NCBI RefSeq assembly: GCF_003999975.1 | Contig: NZ_RJAC01000021.1 | Coordinates: forward strand, 109,213-173,212 | DNA length: 64,000 bases | Direction of reading: 5' to 3' | Source of the DNA: Actinoplanes solisilvae | Lineage (GTDB): Bacteria; Actinomycetota; Actinomycetes; Mycobacteriales; Micromonosporaceae | In this document: positions 51,205 to 60,472 of the stretch, piece after piece | Layout: each line of letters starts with the position of its first letter | How positions within the stretch are numbered: the first letter of the stretch is position 1 | Translations under genes and position numbers: made by a program | Notes under the pieces: model-generated | Databases searched by the model: none | Seen by the model: the letters and a program-made list of their open reading frames with translations, nothing else | What the model was told of the DNA's origin: nothing

Positions 51205-52605
51205 ATGCGACCCACCCCGACCCAAGCTCCAGCCGAGACCCGTGACCTCCCCGAACCCCTGTCGCTGCGCCGCATGGTCGGCCCCGGCGTCGTCGCCGTC
51301 GGCATCGGCATGGCCGCCGGCGAGATCATTCTGTGGCCCTACCTGACCGCGATCGGCGGCCTCGGCCTGTTGTGGCTGGCCTTCTGCACCCTCGCCGTCC
51401 AGTTCGTCATCAACATGGAGATCGAGCGCTACACCCTGGCCACCGGCCAGACCGTGGTGGCCGGCTTCTCGCGCTGGTGGAAAGGCTGGGGCATTCTGAT
51501 CTGCCTGGCCGGGGCCTTCCAGTACGTGTGGCCGGGCTGGGCGACCAGCGGTTCGACCGTGCTGACCTACCTGGTCGGCGGCGGCGACCCGGTCTGGATC
51601 ACCGTGGGCACGCTGGTGGTCATCGGCATCCTGCTCTCGGTGTCCAAAGTGGTCTACACGACCGTCGAGCGCGTCGAGGTGGTCAAGGTCGGGCTGACCA
51701 TCTTCTTCCTGCTCGTCGCGGTCATCTTCGTCATTTCGCTGAGCACGTGGGGCGAGGGTGCGAAGGCCACGGTCACCGAGTTCGGGCAGATCCCCGACGG
51801 CATCACGTTCACGCTGCTGCTGAGCGCCATCGGTGCCGCCGGCGCGGGTGGCGTACACAATCTGGTTCTCAGCAACTGGATCAGGGACAAGCGCTACGGC
51901 ATGGGCGCGCACGTGCCGCGGCTGGTCTCCCCGATCACCGGGCGGGAGGAGGCGGCGGGCACCGACCGGTACGCCTTCGCGACCGACGAGGCCAACATGG
52001 CGCGCTGGAGGGTGTGGTGGAAGCGGGCCAACACCGAGCACCTGGCGACCTTCGTGGCGGTCTGCTTCGTGACCATCACGATCATGTGCCTGCTGGCCTA
52101 CCAGACGCTGTTCGGGCGCGACGACCTCAAGAGCGACACGTCGTTCCTGCGCATCGAGGCCGGCATCCTGGGCGACGAGGTCGGCGGCTGGCTGAAGGTG
52201 TTGTTCCTGGCGGTCGCCGTGGTGTCGCTGTGGGCGGCGGCGATGGGGCTGCTCGACATCATCGGGCGGGTCGCGTCGGACTTCCTGCGGCGCAACTACA
52301 CGATGGACTCGACTCGCTGGACCGAGCCGCGCATCTACCTGACCGTCGTGTGGGCCGAGATCGTGCTGGGCTCGATCATCCTGCTGGCCGGCTTCACCCA
52401 GCCGCTGGGCCTGCTGATCGTGTCGACCTGCGCGGCGTCGGTCGTGACGCTGCTCTACTCGATTCTGCTCGTGCGCCTCAACACCAAAGACCTGCCGGCC
52501 GCCGTACGGTTGGGTGGCTGGCGGCTGGGCGGAATGCTCATCGCCATCGGGTTCTACGGCTTCTTCGCTGTCGCGATGGTGGTCACGCAGCTGCAGAAGC
52601 TGTGA
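51205..52605 (+). CDS. Nramp-like membrane transporter
   Basis: A 466-residue protein, ATG 51205 behind AGGAG, with about eleven TMs. MVGPGVVAVGIGMAAGEIIL occupies the position of the DPGN helix of Nramp metal transporters, but the DPGN metal ligands read GPGV and the later MPH helix reads GAGGVHNLVLSNW. The metal site is therefore altered; related Nramp-like proteins next to shikimate-type dehydrogenases may carry organic substrates. Co-transcription with aroE supports an aromatic/polyol acid uptake role (inference). Confidence 0.82.
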   Translation: MRPTPTQAPAETRDLPEPLSLRRMVGPGVVAVGIGMAAGEIILWPYLTAIGGLGLLWLAFCTLAVQFVINMEIERYTLATGQTVVAGFSRWWKGWGILICLAGAFQYVWPGWATSGSTVLTYLVGGGDPVWITVGTLVVIGILLSVSKVVYTTVERVEVVKVGLTIFFLLVAVIFVISLSTWGEGAKATVTEFGQIPDGITFTLLLSAIGAAGAGGVHNLVLSNWIRDKRYGMGAHVPRLVSPITGREEAAGTDRYAFATDEANMARWRVWWKRANTEHLATFVAVCFVTITIMCLLAYQTLFGRDDLKSDTSFLRIEAGILGDEVGGWLKVLFLAVAVVSLWAAAMGLLDIIGRVASDFLRRNYTMDSTRWTEPRIYLTVVWAEIVLGSIILLAGFTQPLGLLIVSTCAASVVTLLYSILLVRLNTKDLPAAVRLGGWRLGGMLIAIGFYGFFAVAMVVTQLQKL

Positions 52606-54871
52606 CCGTGAGCAGATCCTCGAGGGCGGCCGCGCTCATCGGCCGCCCGAAGAGGTAGCCCTGGGCGAACCGGTAGCCCGCCTCGTGCAGCCGGGCCGCC
52701 TGGGCCGCCGTCTCGACGCCCTCGGCCACGGCGTCGATGCCGAAGTCGTCGGTGAAGCCGATCAGGTTGTTCACGATGATCGCGCCCGCCCGCCCGGCGG
52801 TCGCCCCGCTGACGAACGACTTGTCCACCTTGAGCACGTCGACCGGGCAGTCCATGAGCAGGCTCAGCGAGGAGTGCCCGGTCCCGAAGTCGTCGAGCGC
52901 GATGCGCAGGCCGAGCGCCTTCAGCCGGTGCAACTGCTCGACGGCCAGGTCGGCGGCGAGCACAGCGGTCTCGGTCACCTCGAGCATGAGGATCTCGGGG
53001 GCCAGCCCGCTCTCGGCGAGCAGGGCGGCGACCTGGTCGACGAAGCGGGGATCCTCGAGCTGGCGGGCCGAGACGTTCACGCTGATCCGCTTCGGGGCCC
53101 GGTCGCCGAGGCGGTCGCGCCACTCGACGGCCTGCCGGACGGCCTGTTCGAGCACCCAGCGGCCGAGCTCGACGATGAAGCCGTTGGCCTCGGCGAGCGG
53201 GATGAACGTGTCCGGGCCGAGCAGGCCGCGGTCGGGGTGCTGCCAGCGCAGCAGCACCTCGGCCCCGATCGGCTCGCCGCCGGGCAGCGCGATGATCGGC
53301 TGGTAGAGGGGGAAGAGCTGGCCCTCGGGCAGGGCGCGGCGCAGCTCGGCGGCGAGGCGGGCGGCGTCGTCGGCGGCCTCGTCCATGGCCGGGTCGAACC
53401 AGTGCCGTACGCCGCCGCCCGCGCTCTTCGCGGCGTACATCGCCACGTCGGCGCGGCGCAGCAGCTCGGCCGGCACGTCGCCCGGGCGGCTGGTCGTGAC
53501 GCCGACGCTGGCCGCGGTGAGCACGACCTGCCCGTCCAGGTCGGCCGGCGCGCCGACGGTCTCGATGACTCGGGCCAGCAGGATCTCGACGTCCTCCGAG
53601 CCGGGGAGGACCAGGGTGAACTCGTCGCCGCCGAGCCGGGCGACCAGCGTCCGCTCTCCGGCGATCTCGGCGAGGCGCCGCGCGGTGACGTTGATGAGCT
53701 GGTCGCCGACATGGTGGCCGAGGCGGTCGTTGACGACCTTGAAGTCGTCCAGGTCGAGCAGGGCGACGTGGAACCGGGCGCCGTCGGCGAGCAGGCCCTC
53801 CACATGGCGTTCCAGCATCGCGCGGTTGACCAGGCCGGTCAGGCTGTCGTGGGTCGCCTGGTGGGTGAGCTTGTCCTGGTAGCGGTGCAGCTCGTCGAGG
53901 TGGGCGTCGACGGTGCCGAGCAGGCGCTGGTTGTCGCGCAGGGCCAGGATCTGCCGTACGACGACGAGGGCGGTCAGTGCCACGGCGACGATCTGCATGG
54001 CGGTGGTCTCGACCGGGTCGCCGGTGCCGGTCGAGAGCAGCAGCACGTCGGTGACGGCCACAGCGACGTACGGAAGGATGGTGATCTTTCTGGTGGGTCG
54101 GCGCGCCGCCGGAACACGGGGGCCGCTGCGGGCGTGGCGGTGCGCGGCGAGGTTGATGGTGAGCGCGGCGACCGGCACGGCCAGCAGGCTCGACGACAGG
54201 TAGGGCAGGGGGCTCAGGAAGGGGGAGAGGCCGCCGAGCGCCGAGCTGAGCGCGCAACCGCCGGCCAGGATGTGGATCGCCCGCCGGTCGAGGCCGCCGG
54301 CCCCGGCGAAACCGACCTTGACGAACGTCGCCGTGCCCAGGCAGGCCACCAGCATGATGGCGAGCATCGAGGCGGCCGAGCCGGTCTGCGTCACCCAGCG
54401 CTGGTGGTCGCGCAGCGTCAGGTGCCAGACGATCGCCCCGACGGTGATCAGCACCATCAAGGCGTCGAGGCCGAACCGCGTCCAGTCGGCCCGGCTGCGC
54501 TGCCACGACGGGAGGCGCAGCAGCGCCCACAGCACCAGCGCGAGCACGGCCAGATAGAAGCCGACGGTGACGGGACTGATCAGTTGCGAGGGTTGAGGGC
54601 CGCCGACGGCGTCGATCGTGTTGCCGACGGTGCCGGCTGTGAAGAACACTCCGGCCAGCGTGAAGTGGCGCCAGAAGCGGCGGGTGCGCGGGTCTCGGGC
54701 GGCTTTCCAGCAGGCGTACGTGGCCAGGGCTCCCCCGACGGGCAGCGTCAGCCAGCCGATGACCGGGTAGGACCACTCGTGCTCCAGGCCGACGAGCACC
54801 CAGACGAGGTTCGCCGCGACCAGCACCGCACCCGCCAGCTCGACGGCGTGCGCCCAGAACCAACGCGGCAT
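52583..54871 (-). CDS. Membrane GGDEF-EAL protein (c-di-GMP turnover)
   Basis: A 762-residue protein from ATG 54871 with GAGGGGG upstream. About eight TMs in the first 330 residues, a short coiled segment (LLGTVDAHLDELHRYQDKLT), a GGDEF domain with LARLGGDEFTLVLPG intact, and an EAL domain in the form GAEVLLRW (EVL), with NVSARQL, LEVTETAV, LDDFGTGHSSLSLL and KVDKSFV present. Both activities are possible. It overlaps the Nramp-like gene end by 23 bp and is divergent from the TetR gene. Confidence 0.93.
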   Translation of the reverse strand: MPRWFWAHAVELAGAVLVAANLVWVLVGLEHEWSYPVIGWLTLPVGGALATYACWKAARDPRTRRFWRHFTLAGVFFTAGTVGNTIDAVGGPQPSQLISPVTVGFYLAVLALVLWALLRLPSWQRSRADWTRFGLDALMVLITVGAIVWHLTLRDHQRWVTQTGSAASMLAIMLVACLGTATFVKVGFAGAGGLDRRAIHILAGGCALSSALGGLSPFLSPLPYLSSSLLAVPVAALTINLAAHRHARSGPRVPAARRPTRKITILPYVAVAVTDVLLLSTGTGDPVETTAMQIVAVALTALVVVRQILALRDNQRLLGTVDAHLDELHRYQDKLTHQATHDSLTGLVNRAMLERHVEGLLADGARFHVALLDLDDFKVVNDRLGHHVGDQLINVTARRLAEIAGERTLVARLGGDEFTLVLPGSEDVEILLARVIETVGAPADLDGQVVLTAASVGVTTSRPGDVPAELLRRADVAMYAAKSAGGGVRHWFDPAMDEAADDAARLAAELRRALPEGQLFPLYQPIIALPGGEPIGAEVLLRWQHPDRGLLGPDTFIPLAEANGFIVELGRWVLEQAVRQAVEWRDRLGDRAPKRISVNVSARQLEDPRFVDQVAALLAESGLAPEILMLEVTETAVLAADLAVEQLHRLKALGLRIALDDFGTGHSSLSLLMDCPVDVLKVDKSFVSGATAGRAGAIIVNNLIGFTDDFGIDAVAEGVETAAQAARLHEAGYRFAQGYLFGRPMSAAALEDLLTVTASAAA

Positions 54872-54980
54872 GCGGCCCCCTCGATCGAAAACGTCGAGGG
54901 TGCATATCGGCCGGTGCGCCGCCGAGTTGAGAGCGGGCGCCTGACTACAGTTCTCGTGTACGCGAGTGCGGAGGTTGCGG

Positions 54981-55631
54981 ATGGGGTCCGAGGCGACGAA
55001 CGGCGAGCGGGTGCGGGACGCTGAGCGCACCCGGGCCGAGATCATCGAGATCGCGACGCACGAGTTCGCCGACCAGGGCTACGCCGGCGCCCGGGTCGAC
55101 GAGATCGCGGCGAAGACCCGTACCACCAAACGGATGATCTATTACTACTTCGGCGGCAAGGAAGGGCTCTACCTGGCCGTGCTCGAAGAGGCCTACCGGC
55201 ACATCCGCGCGCTCGAGCAGAAGCTCGACGTCGACCATCTCGAGCCGGTCGAGGCGCTGCGCAAGCTGGCCGAGCTGACCTTCGACCACCACGAGCAACA
55301 CCAGGATTTCGTACGTCTCGTCGCGATCGAGAACATCCACTACGCCCAGCATCTGCTGAAGTCCGAGGTCCGCGACGGGCTGGCCGCGCCCGCCCTCGAC
55401 GTGCTGCGAAGCATCATGACCCGGGGCGTGGCCGCCGGGCTTTTCCGCGACGACCTCGACGCCCTCGACGTACACATGATCATCAGTGCGTTCTGCATCT
55501 TCCGCGGCGCCAACCGCTACACGTTCCGCGCCATCTTCGACCGCGACCTGCTCGACCCGGGCCTGCGTACGCACCTGCGACAGATGATCGGTGACCTGGT
55601 CGTGGCCCACGTGACGCACGGTAGGACGTAA
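54981..55631 (+). CDS. TetR-family regulator
   Basis: A 216-residue protein from ATG 54981 with GGAGG six nt upstream. HTH: RAEIIEIATHEFADQGYAGA, RVDEIAAKTRTTKRMIYYYF, GGKEGLYLAVLEEAYRHIRA. The ligand domain (HHEQHQDFVRLVAIENIHYA) is of the type seen near quinate/shikimate and aromatic-acid genes. Likely targets are the aroE-transporter pair (dyad at 50328) or the divergent GGDEF-EAL gene. Confidence 0.92.
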   Translation: MGSEATNGERVRDAERTRAEIIEIATHEFADQGYAGARVDEIAAKTRTTKRMIYYYFGGKEGLYLAVLEEAYRHIRALEQKLDVDHLEPVEALRKLAELTFDHHEQHQDFVRLVAIENIHYAQHLLKSEVRDGLAAPALDVLRSIMTRGVAAGLFRDDLDALDVHMIISAFCIFRGANRYTFRAIFDRDLLDPGLRTHLRQMIGDLVVAHVTHGRT

Positions 55632-55710
55632 TCGGTATGCCTCCAATGCATTGATGAACGTCTCTTGATGGCTAGTGTCGGAAGCCCCGACACCCCCTCA
55701 GGAGGCATCG

Positions 55711-56250
55711 ATGCTTCTTCGACGGTTGGCGGCCGCATTCGTGGCCGCCGTCGCGATCGCCGGCGTTCAGGTCGCCGGCGCCGCACCGGCCAGCGCCGCA
55801 CCCCGCGTCCTCTACTACGACGCGAGCCAGGCGCAGGAATTCGTGGCCGTGGTCAACCAGGGCGCGCAGATCTGGAACAGCCGCGCCACCAACGTGCGCC
55901 TCGAACCGGTCCCCGCCGGGCGCACCCCCAACATCCGCGTCTACGCCGACAACGGCTGGCCCCGGGCGCAGACCACCTCACTGGGCAACGGCCGCGTCTG
56001 GATGGGTCGCCAGGCGGTCAACCAGGGCTACCACCCGCCGCGGATCGCCGCCCACGAGCTCGGCCACATTCTCGGACTGCCCGACCGGCGTACGGGATTG
56101 TGCGCGGATCTGATGTCGGGCAGCAGCGCGCCGATCTCGTGCACCAACTCGTACCCGAACGCGCGCGAGCTGGCCCAGGTCGAGGCCAACTTCCGCACCT
56201 CGGTGGCGACGGCCCCGCAGACGTACGTCTGGCAGCCCGCCCTCTCCTGA
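55711..56250 (+). CDS. Snapalysin-like secreted metalloprotease (M7)
   Basis: A 179-residue protein, ATG 55711 behind AGGAGG. Signal peptide RRLAAAFVAAVAIAGVQVAG with AxA cleavage near PASAA. Mature part: VLYYDASQAQEFVAVVNQGA, QIWNSRATNVRLEP, then HELGHILGLPD with His115, Glu116, His119 and Asp125, the snapalysin zinc site (HExxHxxGxxD). Cysteines in GLCADLMSGSSAPISC can form the family disulfide. No LysR activator gene is adjacent, unlike in streptomycetes. Confidence 0.93.
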   Translation: MLLRRLAAAFVAAVAIAGVQVAGAAPASAAPRVLYYDASQAQEFVAVVNQGAQIWNSRATNVRLEPVPAGRTPNIRVYADNGWPRAQTTSLGNGRVWMGRQAVNQGYHPPRIAAHELGHILGLPDRRTGLCADLMSGSSAPISCTNSYPNARELAQVEANFRTSVATAPQTYVWQPALS

Positions 56251-56258
56251 GCGCGGCG

Positions 56259-56309
56259 CACGGCTCTTCGAACCTCAGGCGAGGACCAGACGGGGTTCGA
56301 AGAGCCGTG
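56259..56309. terminator. Stem-loop terminator shared with the end of a LacI gene
   Basis: CACGGCTCTTCGAACC (56259-56274) and GGTTCGAAGAGCCGTG (56294-56309) are perfect 16-bp inverted arms with a 19-nt loop. The right arm encodes the last residues of the convergent LacI protein, so the LacI coding sequence doubles as terminator. Confidence 0.78.
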
Positions 56310-57237
56310 ACTCGGCCGGGCCGGGGTGCTCGAGCTGGTCGAGGAGCGTCTCGGCGGCCGTACGGGCCATGGCCGTCACGGGAATCTCGACGTGGTCGAC
56401 GGGGGACTCGAGCAGGTGGGCGATCTCGGACGGACAGATGGGGACCACGGTCACGTCGTCACGGTGCTCGCGGCGCAGCAGGCCGAGCAGCGGGGGCAGG
56501 GCCGCCTCGTGCTGCACGACGATGCCGGTCAGGGTGCCGAGCTCGCGGGTGACGGCGGCGAGCCAGTCGTCCACGCCGGCCCAGGTCGGCTCGCACACCC
56601 GTACGGTATGGGTCGGGCCCGCCTCGGACTGGAAGCCGTGAGCGGTGTGGCGGGCGTAGCCCTTGCCGGGCGGGCCGATCAGCTCGGGCGGCGACATGAG
56701 AGCGACACCGTCGGCGTTCCTCGCTCTCAGATGCCGGACGGCCAGGCGGGCGGCGCCGGCGAAGTCGAGATCGACGCAGGGCAGGCCGGTGTCGCTCGGC
56801 GAGCCCAGCACGACAGCCGGGATGCCGGAGAGTTCGAGCAGGCCGGCGCGGGGATCGGTCTCGTCGGTGTCCATGAGGATCACGCCGTCGACGAGACGCG
56901 AGCCGATGACACGTCGCAGGCCCTCGGCGCCCTCGCGCGGATCGATGAGCAGGACGTCGTGGTCGCGGCGCCGGGCCACCTCGAGGATCGTGCCGACCAT
57001 GCGCTGGATGATCGCGGCGGTCAGGTCGTCACAGCGCGGGGCGACCAGGCCGATCGTGCGGGTGCGGCCCCCGGCGAGGGCCCCGGCCGCGGCGTCGGGG
57101 CGATAACCCAGATCCCGTACGGCTTGCAGCACGCGATCGCGGGTCTCGGGGGAGATGGGGCGGCGGCCGGACAGCACGTAGGAGACGGTGCTCGCGGAGA
57201 CGCCCGCGGCCCGCGCGACGTCAGCGATGCGCGCCAT
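56275..57237 (-). CDS. LacI-family regulator (orphan)
   Basis: A 320-residue protein. HTH and hinge: RIADVARAAGVSASTVSYVL, SGRRPISPETRDRVLQAV; sensor domain with TIGLVAPRCDDLTAAIIQRM, RLVDGVILMDTDETDP, IPAVVLGSPSDTGLPCVDLD. The C-lobe is short. No sugar gene is next to it, so the targets are elsewhere. It is divergent from the histidine kinase gene by 86 bp. Confidence 0.92.
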   Translation of the reverse strand: MARIADVARAAGVSASTVSYVLSGRRPISPETRDRVLQAVRDLGYRPDAAAGALAGGRTRTIGLVAPRCDDLTAAIIQRMVGTILEVARRRDHDVLLIDPREGAEGLRRVIGSRLVDGVILMDTDETDPRAGLLELSGIPAVVLGSPSDTGLPCVDLDFAGAARLAVRHLRARNADGVALMSPPELIGPPGKGYARHTAHGFQSEAGPTHTVRVCEPTWAGVDDWLAAVTRELGTLTGIVVQHEAALPPLLGLLRREHRDDVTVVPICPSEIAHLLESPVDHVEIPVTAMARTAAETLLDQLEHPGPAESRLFEPRLVLA

Positions 57238-57323
57238 GAAGCGAACGTAGCCGTTTGTCCCGTTCAGGCCCAGCGACTACTCGGTGCGGCTCAGGAGTTT
57301 CCGGAAGCTGCCGATGTTGGGGT

Positions 57324-59384
57324 ATGCGCGGCCTCAGTCAGTGGTGGCGTCCGGTAGCCGTGCCCCTGATGGTCTGGCTGTTGCTGGTCGTCGTGGGCAC
57401 CGGTGTGCTGCTGTGGCAGCAGGACAACAGCCGCGACGCGGTGGCCATGCGCTTCGACAACGGCGTGCGCGTGCTCGGCGACTTCATGACCGGCGTCGCC
57501 GCCGACGTGCTCGAGCGGGAACGCGTGCAGGCCCGCGCCTCCCTGTCCGACCCCGTGGTGCAGAAGCGGGACTTCGACCGGGCCGTCGCCAGCTTCGGAT
57601 ACCCGGCCGCTGTGCTGCTCGACGACCAGGGCCGTGCCTTGCAGACCGCCCCCGCCGACCCGAAGGAACTGGGCAAGGACATCGCCGTCCGCTACGAACA
57701 TCTGCGCTCCGCGCTCGCGGGCCGGCCTGCCGTGTCAGGGGTGGTCGTCGCGGACGCCGAGGGGATCCCGGTCGTCGCGTTCGCCGTACCGTTCGAGACG
57801 TCGTCGGGGCGGCGGGTGTTCTCGGGGGCGATCCCGATCCGGGCCAGCCCGCTCGCCTCGTACTTCACCAGCGCGCTCTCGCTGACCGGCGCGCGGGTCC
57901 AGCTCGACGACTCGGCCGGCAACATCGTCGCGGGCACCGAGGCCTTCTCGACCCGTACGCCGACTCTCGCCTCCCAGGACGCCGCGCTGGCCGAAGCGTT
58001 GCGCGACGCCGCCGAAGGTCGCTACAGCAGCGCCGGCCATTGGTGGCGCTACGCCTCGGTGAAGGTCGACGGCACTCCGTGGCGGCTGTCGGCCACCGTG
58101 CGCGAGGACGTGCTCTACGGCTCGCTGCGCAACAACGAGGTCGCCGGCCGGGCGGCTCTGGCCGGGGCAGCCGTCGTCGGTCTGGCCGTCGTGGCCGCGG
58201 CCGGCCGGGCCCGGGCCAGCCGCCGTGACCTGCTGCTCAGCGAGCGCCGGTTCCGCAAGGTGTTCGACGGTTCGCGGATCGGCATGGTGCTCGCCGACTC
58301 CCGGGGGCGTTGCCTGCGGGTCAATCCGGCCGCGGTTCAGATCTTCGGGCGGGCCGAGGACGACCTGCTGGGCCGCCCGCTGGAGGACTTCACCCATCCC
58401 GACGACGCGGGGCTGAGCACCGGGCCGATGCGCGACTGCCTGGCCGGGCGGCTCGACGGCTTCGACCTCGACAAGCGTTACCTGCGGGCCGACGGCGAGG
58501 TCGTCGAGGCGTCGATCACCGCCTCGGTGCTGCGCGACGAGGACGGCCGGCCGCTGTACTTCGCCACCCAGATCATCGACACGACCGAGCGCCGCGCCCT
58601 GGAGCGCGAACTCGACCACGACCGGGCCGAGCTTGCCCGGCGGGCCCAGGAGCTGCAGGAAGCCAACACACACCTGGCCGACGTCATGGCGATGTTGAGC
58701 CACGACGTCCGCCAGCCCCTCGCCAAGATCGTCGGGCTGGGGGAACTGCTGCTCGAGGAGTGGGCCAACATTCCCGAGCACGCCAAGACCAATGACGTAC
58801 GTCGAATGACCGTCGCCGGGCACCGGGCGAACGACCTCGTGACCGACATCCTGATGCTCGCCCAGTTCGACGCGGGCGCGATGCTGGCCCGGCCCGTGCG
58901 CACCGACGTCTCGCACGCCGTCCGCGAGGCGGTCGTCGCCCATCACGTCAGCGCGACCACCCCGGTCTCGGTCATCGCGCCCGACGAGACGACCGGCCTG
59001 GCCGACCCCGGTCAGCTTCAGCTCATCCTGGGCAACCTGTTGAACAACGCGACCAAGTACGGCCGTCCGCCGATCGAGGTGACCGTGGCGAACGCGGAGG
59101 AGCAGGTCGTCATCCGCGTCGCCGACCACGGTGAGGGCGTGCCCGCCGATTTCGTGCCGCACCTGTTCGACCGGTTCGCGCGGGCCGGCTCGGGCGTCGC
59201 CACGACCACGGCGGGTACGGGTCTCGGGCTCTACCTGGTGCATCAGCTCGCGCAGACCGGTGGACTCGATGTGTCGTACGAGCAGAACCACCCGCACGGC
59301 GCGGTCTTCACGGTCACCGTGCCGCGGGCCTCGCCCGGCTCGCGGCTGCGTACCGCCGACGAGGCTGAATCCGTACGGGCCTGA
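57324..59384 (+). CDS. PAS-containing sensor histidine kinase
   Basis: A 686-residue protein from ATG 57324. TM1 (PVAVPLMVWLLLVVVGTGVL), an extracytoplasmic double-Cache-like sensor of ~230 residues (AAVLLDDQGRALQTAP, WWRYASVKVDGTPWRLSATV), TM2 (AALAGAAVVGLAVVAAAG), a PAS domain (FRKVFDGSRIGMVLADSRGR), a HisKA block MAMLSHDVRQPLAKIVGLGE with His460, and an ATPase domain (NLLNNATKYG, VADHGEGVPADF, GTGLGLYLVHQLAQ). No response regulator lies next to it, so its partner is unlinked. Confidence 0.93.
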   Translation: MRGLSQWWRPVAVPLMVWLLLVVVGTGVLLWQQDNSRDAVAMRFDNGVRVLGDFMTGVAADVLERERVQARASLSDPVVQKRDFDRAVASFGYPAAVLLDDQGRALQTAPADPKELGKDIAVRYEHLRSALAGRPAVSGVVVADAEGIPVVAFAVPFETSSGRRVFSGAIPIRASPLASYFTSALSLTGARVQLDDSAGNIVAGTEAFSTRTPTLASQDAALAEALRDAAEGRYSSAGHWWRYASVKVDGTPWRLSATVREDVLYGSLRNNEVAGRAALAGAAVVGLAVVAAAGRARASRRDLLLSERRFRKVFDGSRIGMVLADSRGRCLRVNPAAVQIFGRAEDDLLGRPLEDFTHPDDAGLSTGPMRDCLAGRLDGFDLDKRYLRADGEVVEASITASVLRDEDGRPLYFATQIIDTTERRALERELDHDRAELARRAQELQEANTHLADVMAMLSHDVRQPLAKIVGLGELLLEEWANIPEHAKTNDVRRMTVAGHRANDLVTDILMLAQFDAGAMLARPVRTDVSHAVREAVVAHHVSATTPVSVIAPDETTGLADPGQLQLILGNLLNNATKYGRPPIEVTVANAEEQVVIRVADHGEGVPADFVPHLFDRFARAGSGVATTTAGTGLGLYLVHQLAQTGGLDVSYEQNHPHGAVFTVTVPRASPGSRLRTADEAESVRA

Positions 59385-59388
59385 GGTT

Positions 59389-60381
59389 CTAGCGGTTCGT
59401 CAGGCGCTCGGCGTTCTCGGTGTAGCGGGCGCCCCTGATGTCGATCGCCGCGGCCGCCTCGTCGATCTCGCGAAGGTCGTCGGCGGTGAGCTCGATCTGG
59501 TCGGCCCCGATGTTCTCCTCGAGCCGCGAAAGCCGTCGGGTGCCGGGGATGGGGACGATCCAGGGTTGCTGGGCGTGCAGCCAGGCGAGCGCGATCTGCG
59601 CGGGGGTGGCGCCCTTGTCGTCGGCCTTGCGGCGCAGCAGGTCGACCACGGCCTCGTTGGCCTGGCGCGCCTCGGCCTCGAAGCGGGGCAGCGTGGCACG
59701 CATGTCGTCGTCGGCGAAGGCCGTGTCGCGCGTGATCGCGCCGGTGAGGAAGCCCCGGCCGAGCGGGCTGAACGGGACGAAACCGATGCCCAGCTCCTCG
59801 GCCAGCGGCAGAATCTCGCCCTCGGGACGACGGAACCACAGCGAATACTCGTACTGCAGGGCGGTCACCGGCTGCACGGCGTGTGCCCGCCGTACGGTCG
59901 CGGCGGCCGCCTCGGACAGGCCGAAGTGGCCCACCTTGCCCGCCGTGATCAGCTCGCCGACGGCGCCGGCCACGTCCTCGATCGGCACGTTCGGGTCGAC
60001 CCGGTGCTGATAGAGCAGGTCGATCCGGTCGGTGCGCAGCCGTCGCAGCGATGCCTCGACCACGACGCGGATGTGCTCGGGCCGGCTGTCGACGCCGCTC
60101 TGCCGGCCGGCCTCGTCGATCGCGAACCCGAACTTCGTCGCGATCACCACCCGGTCCCGCAGCGGTGCCAGGGCCTCCCCGACGAGTTCCTCGTTCACGA
60201 ACGGGCCGTACACCTCGGCGGTGTCGAAGAACGTGACGCCCCGATCGACCGCCGCCCGCAGCAGCTCGATGTTGGCCTGCCGGTCGGGTCCGGGGCCGTA
60301 CCCCTGGCTCATTCCCATCGCCCCGTAGCCGATCGACGAGACCTCGAGCCCGTTGCCCAGCACGCGTGTCCGCAAAGTCAT
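59389..60381 (-). CDS. Aldo/keto reductase
   Basis: A 330-residue TIM-barrel oxidoreductase. GYGAMGMSQGYGPGPDRQAN, the catalytic Asp/Tyr in VTFFDTAEVYGPFVNEELVG, Lys in RVVIATKFGF, His in DLLYQHRVDPNVPIEDVAGA, and the NADPH block IVPIPGTRRLSRLEENIGA. It matches the AKR13/YakC-like group that reduces aldehydes and ketones, commonly detoxification. It ends four nt from the convergent kinase gene. Confidence 0.94.
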   Translation of the reverse strand: MTLRTRVLGNGLEVSSIGYGAMGMSQGYGPGPDRQANIELLRAAVDRGVTFFDTAEVYGPFVNEELVGEALAPLRDRVVIATKFGFAIDEAGRQSGVDSRPEHIRVVVEASLRRLRTDRIDLLYQHRVDPNVPIEDVAGAVGELITAGKVGHFGLSEAAAATVRRAHAVQPVTALQYEYSLWFRRPEGEILPLAEELGIGFVPFSPLGRGFLTGAITRDTAFADDDMRATLPRFEAEARQANEAVVDLLRRKADDKGATPAQIALAWLHAQQPWIVPIPGTRRLSRLEENIGADQIELTADDLREIDEAAAAIDIRGARYTENAERLTNR

Positions 60382-60472
60382 GCCCTGAGGCTACGACCGG
60401 CCGCCCGTCGCCGAGAGGCCGTCCGATAGCGTGAGCAAGTAAACAAGCGATGACATAACTCGGAGGCCCGCG

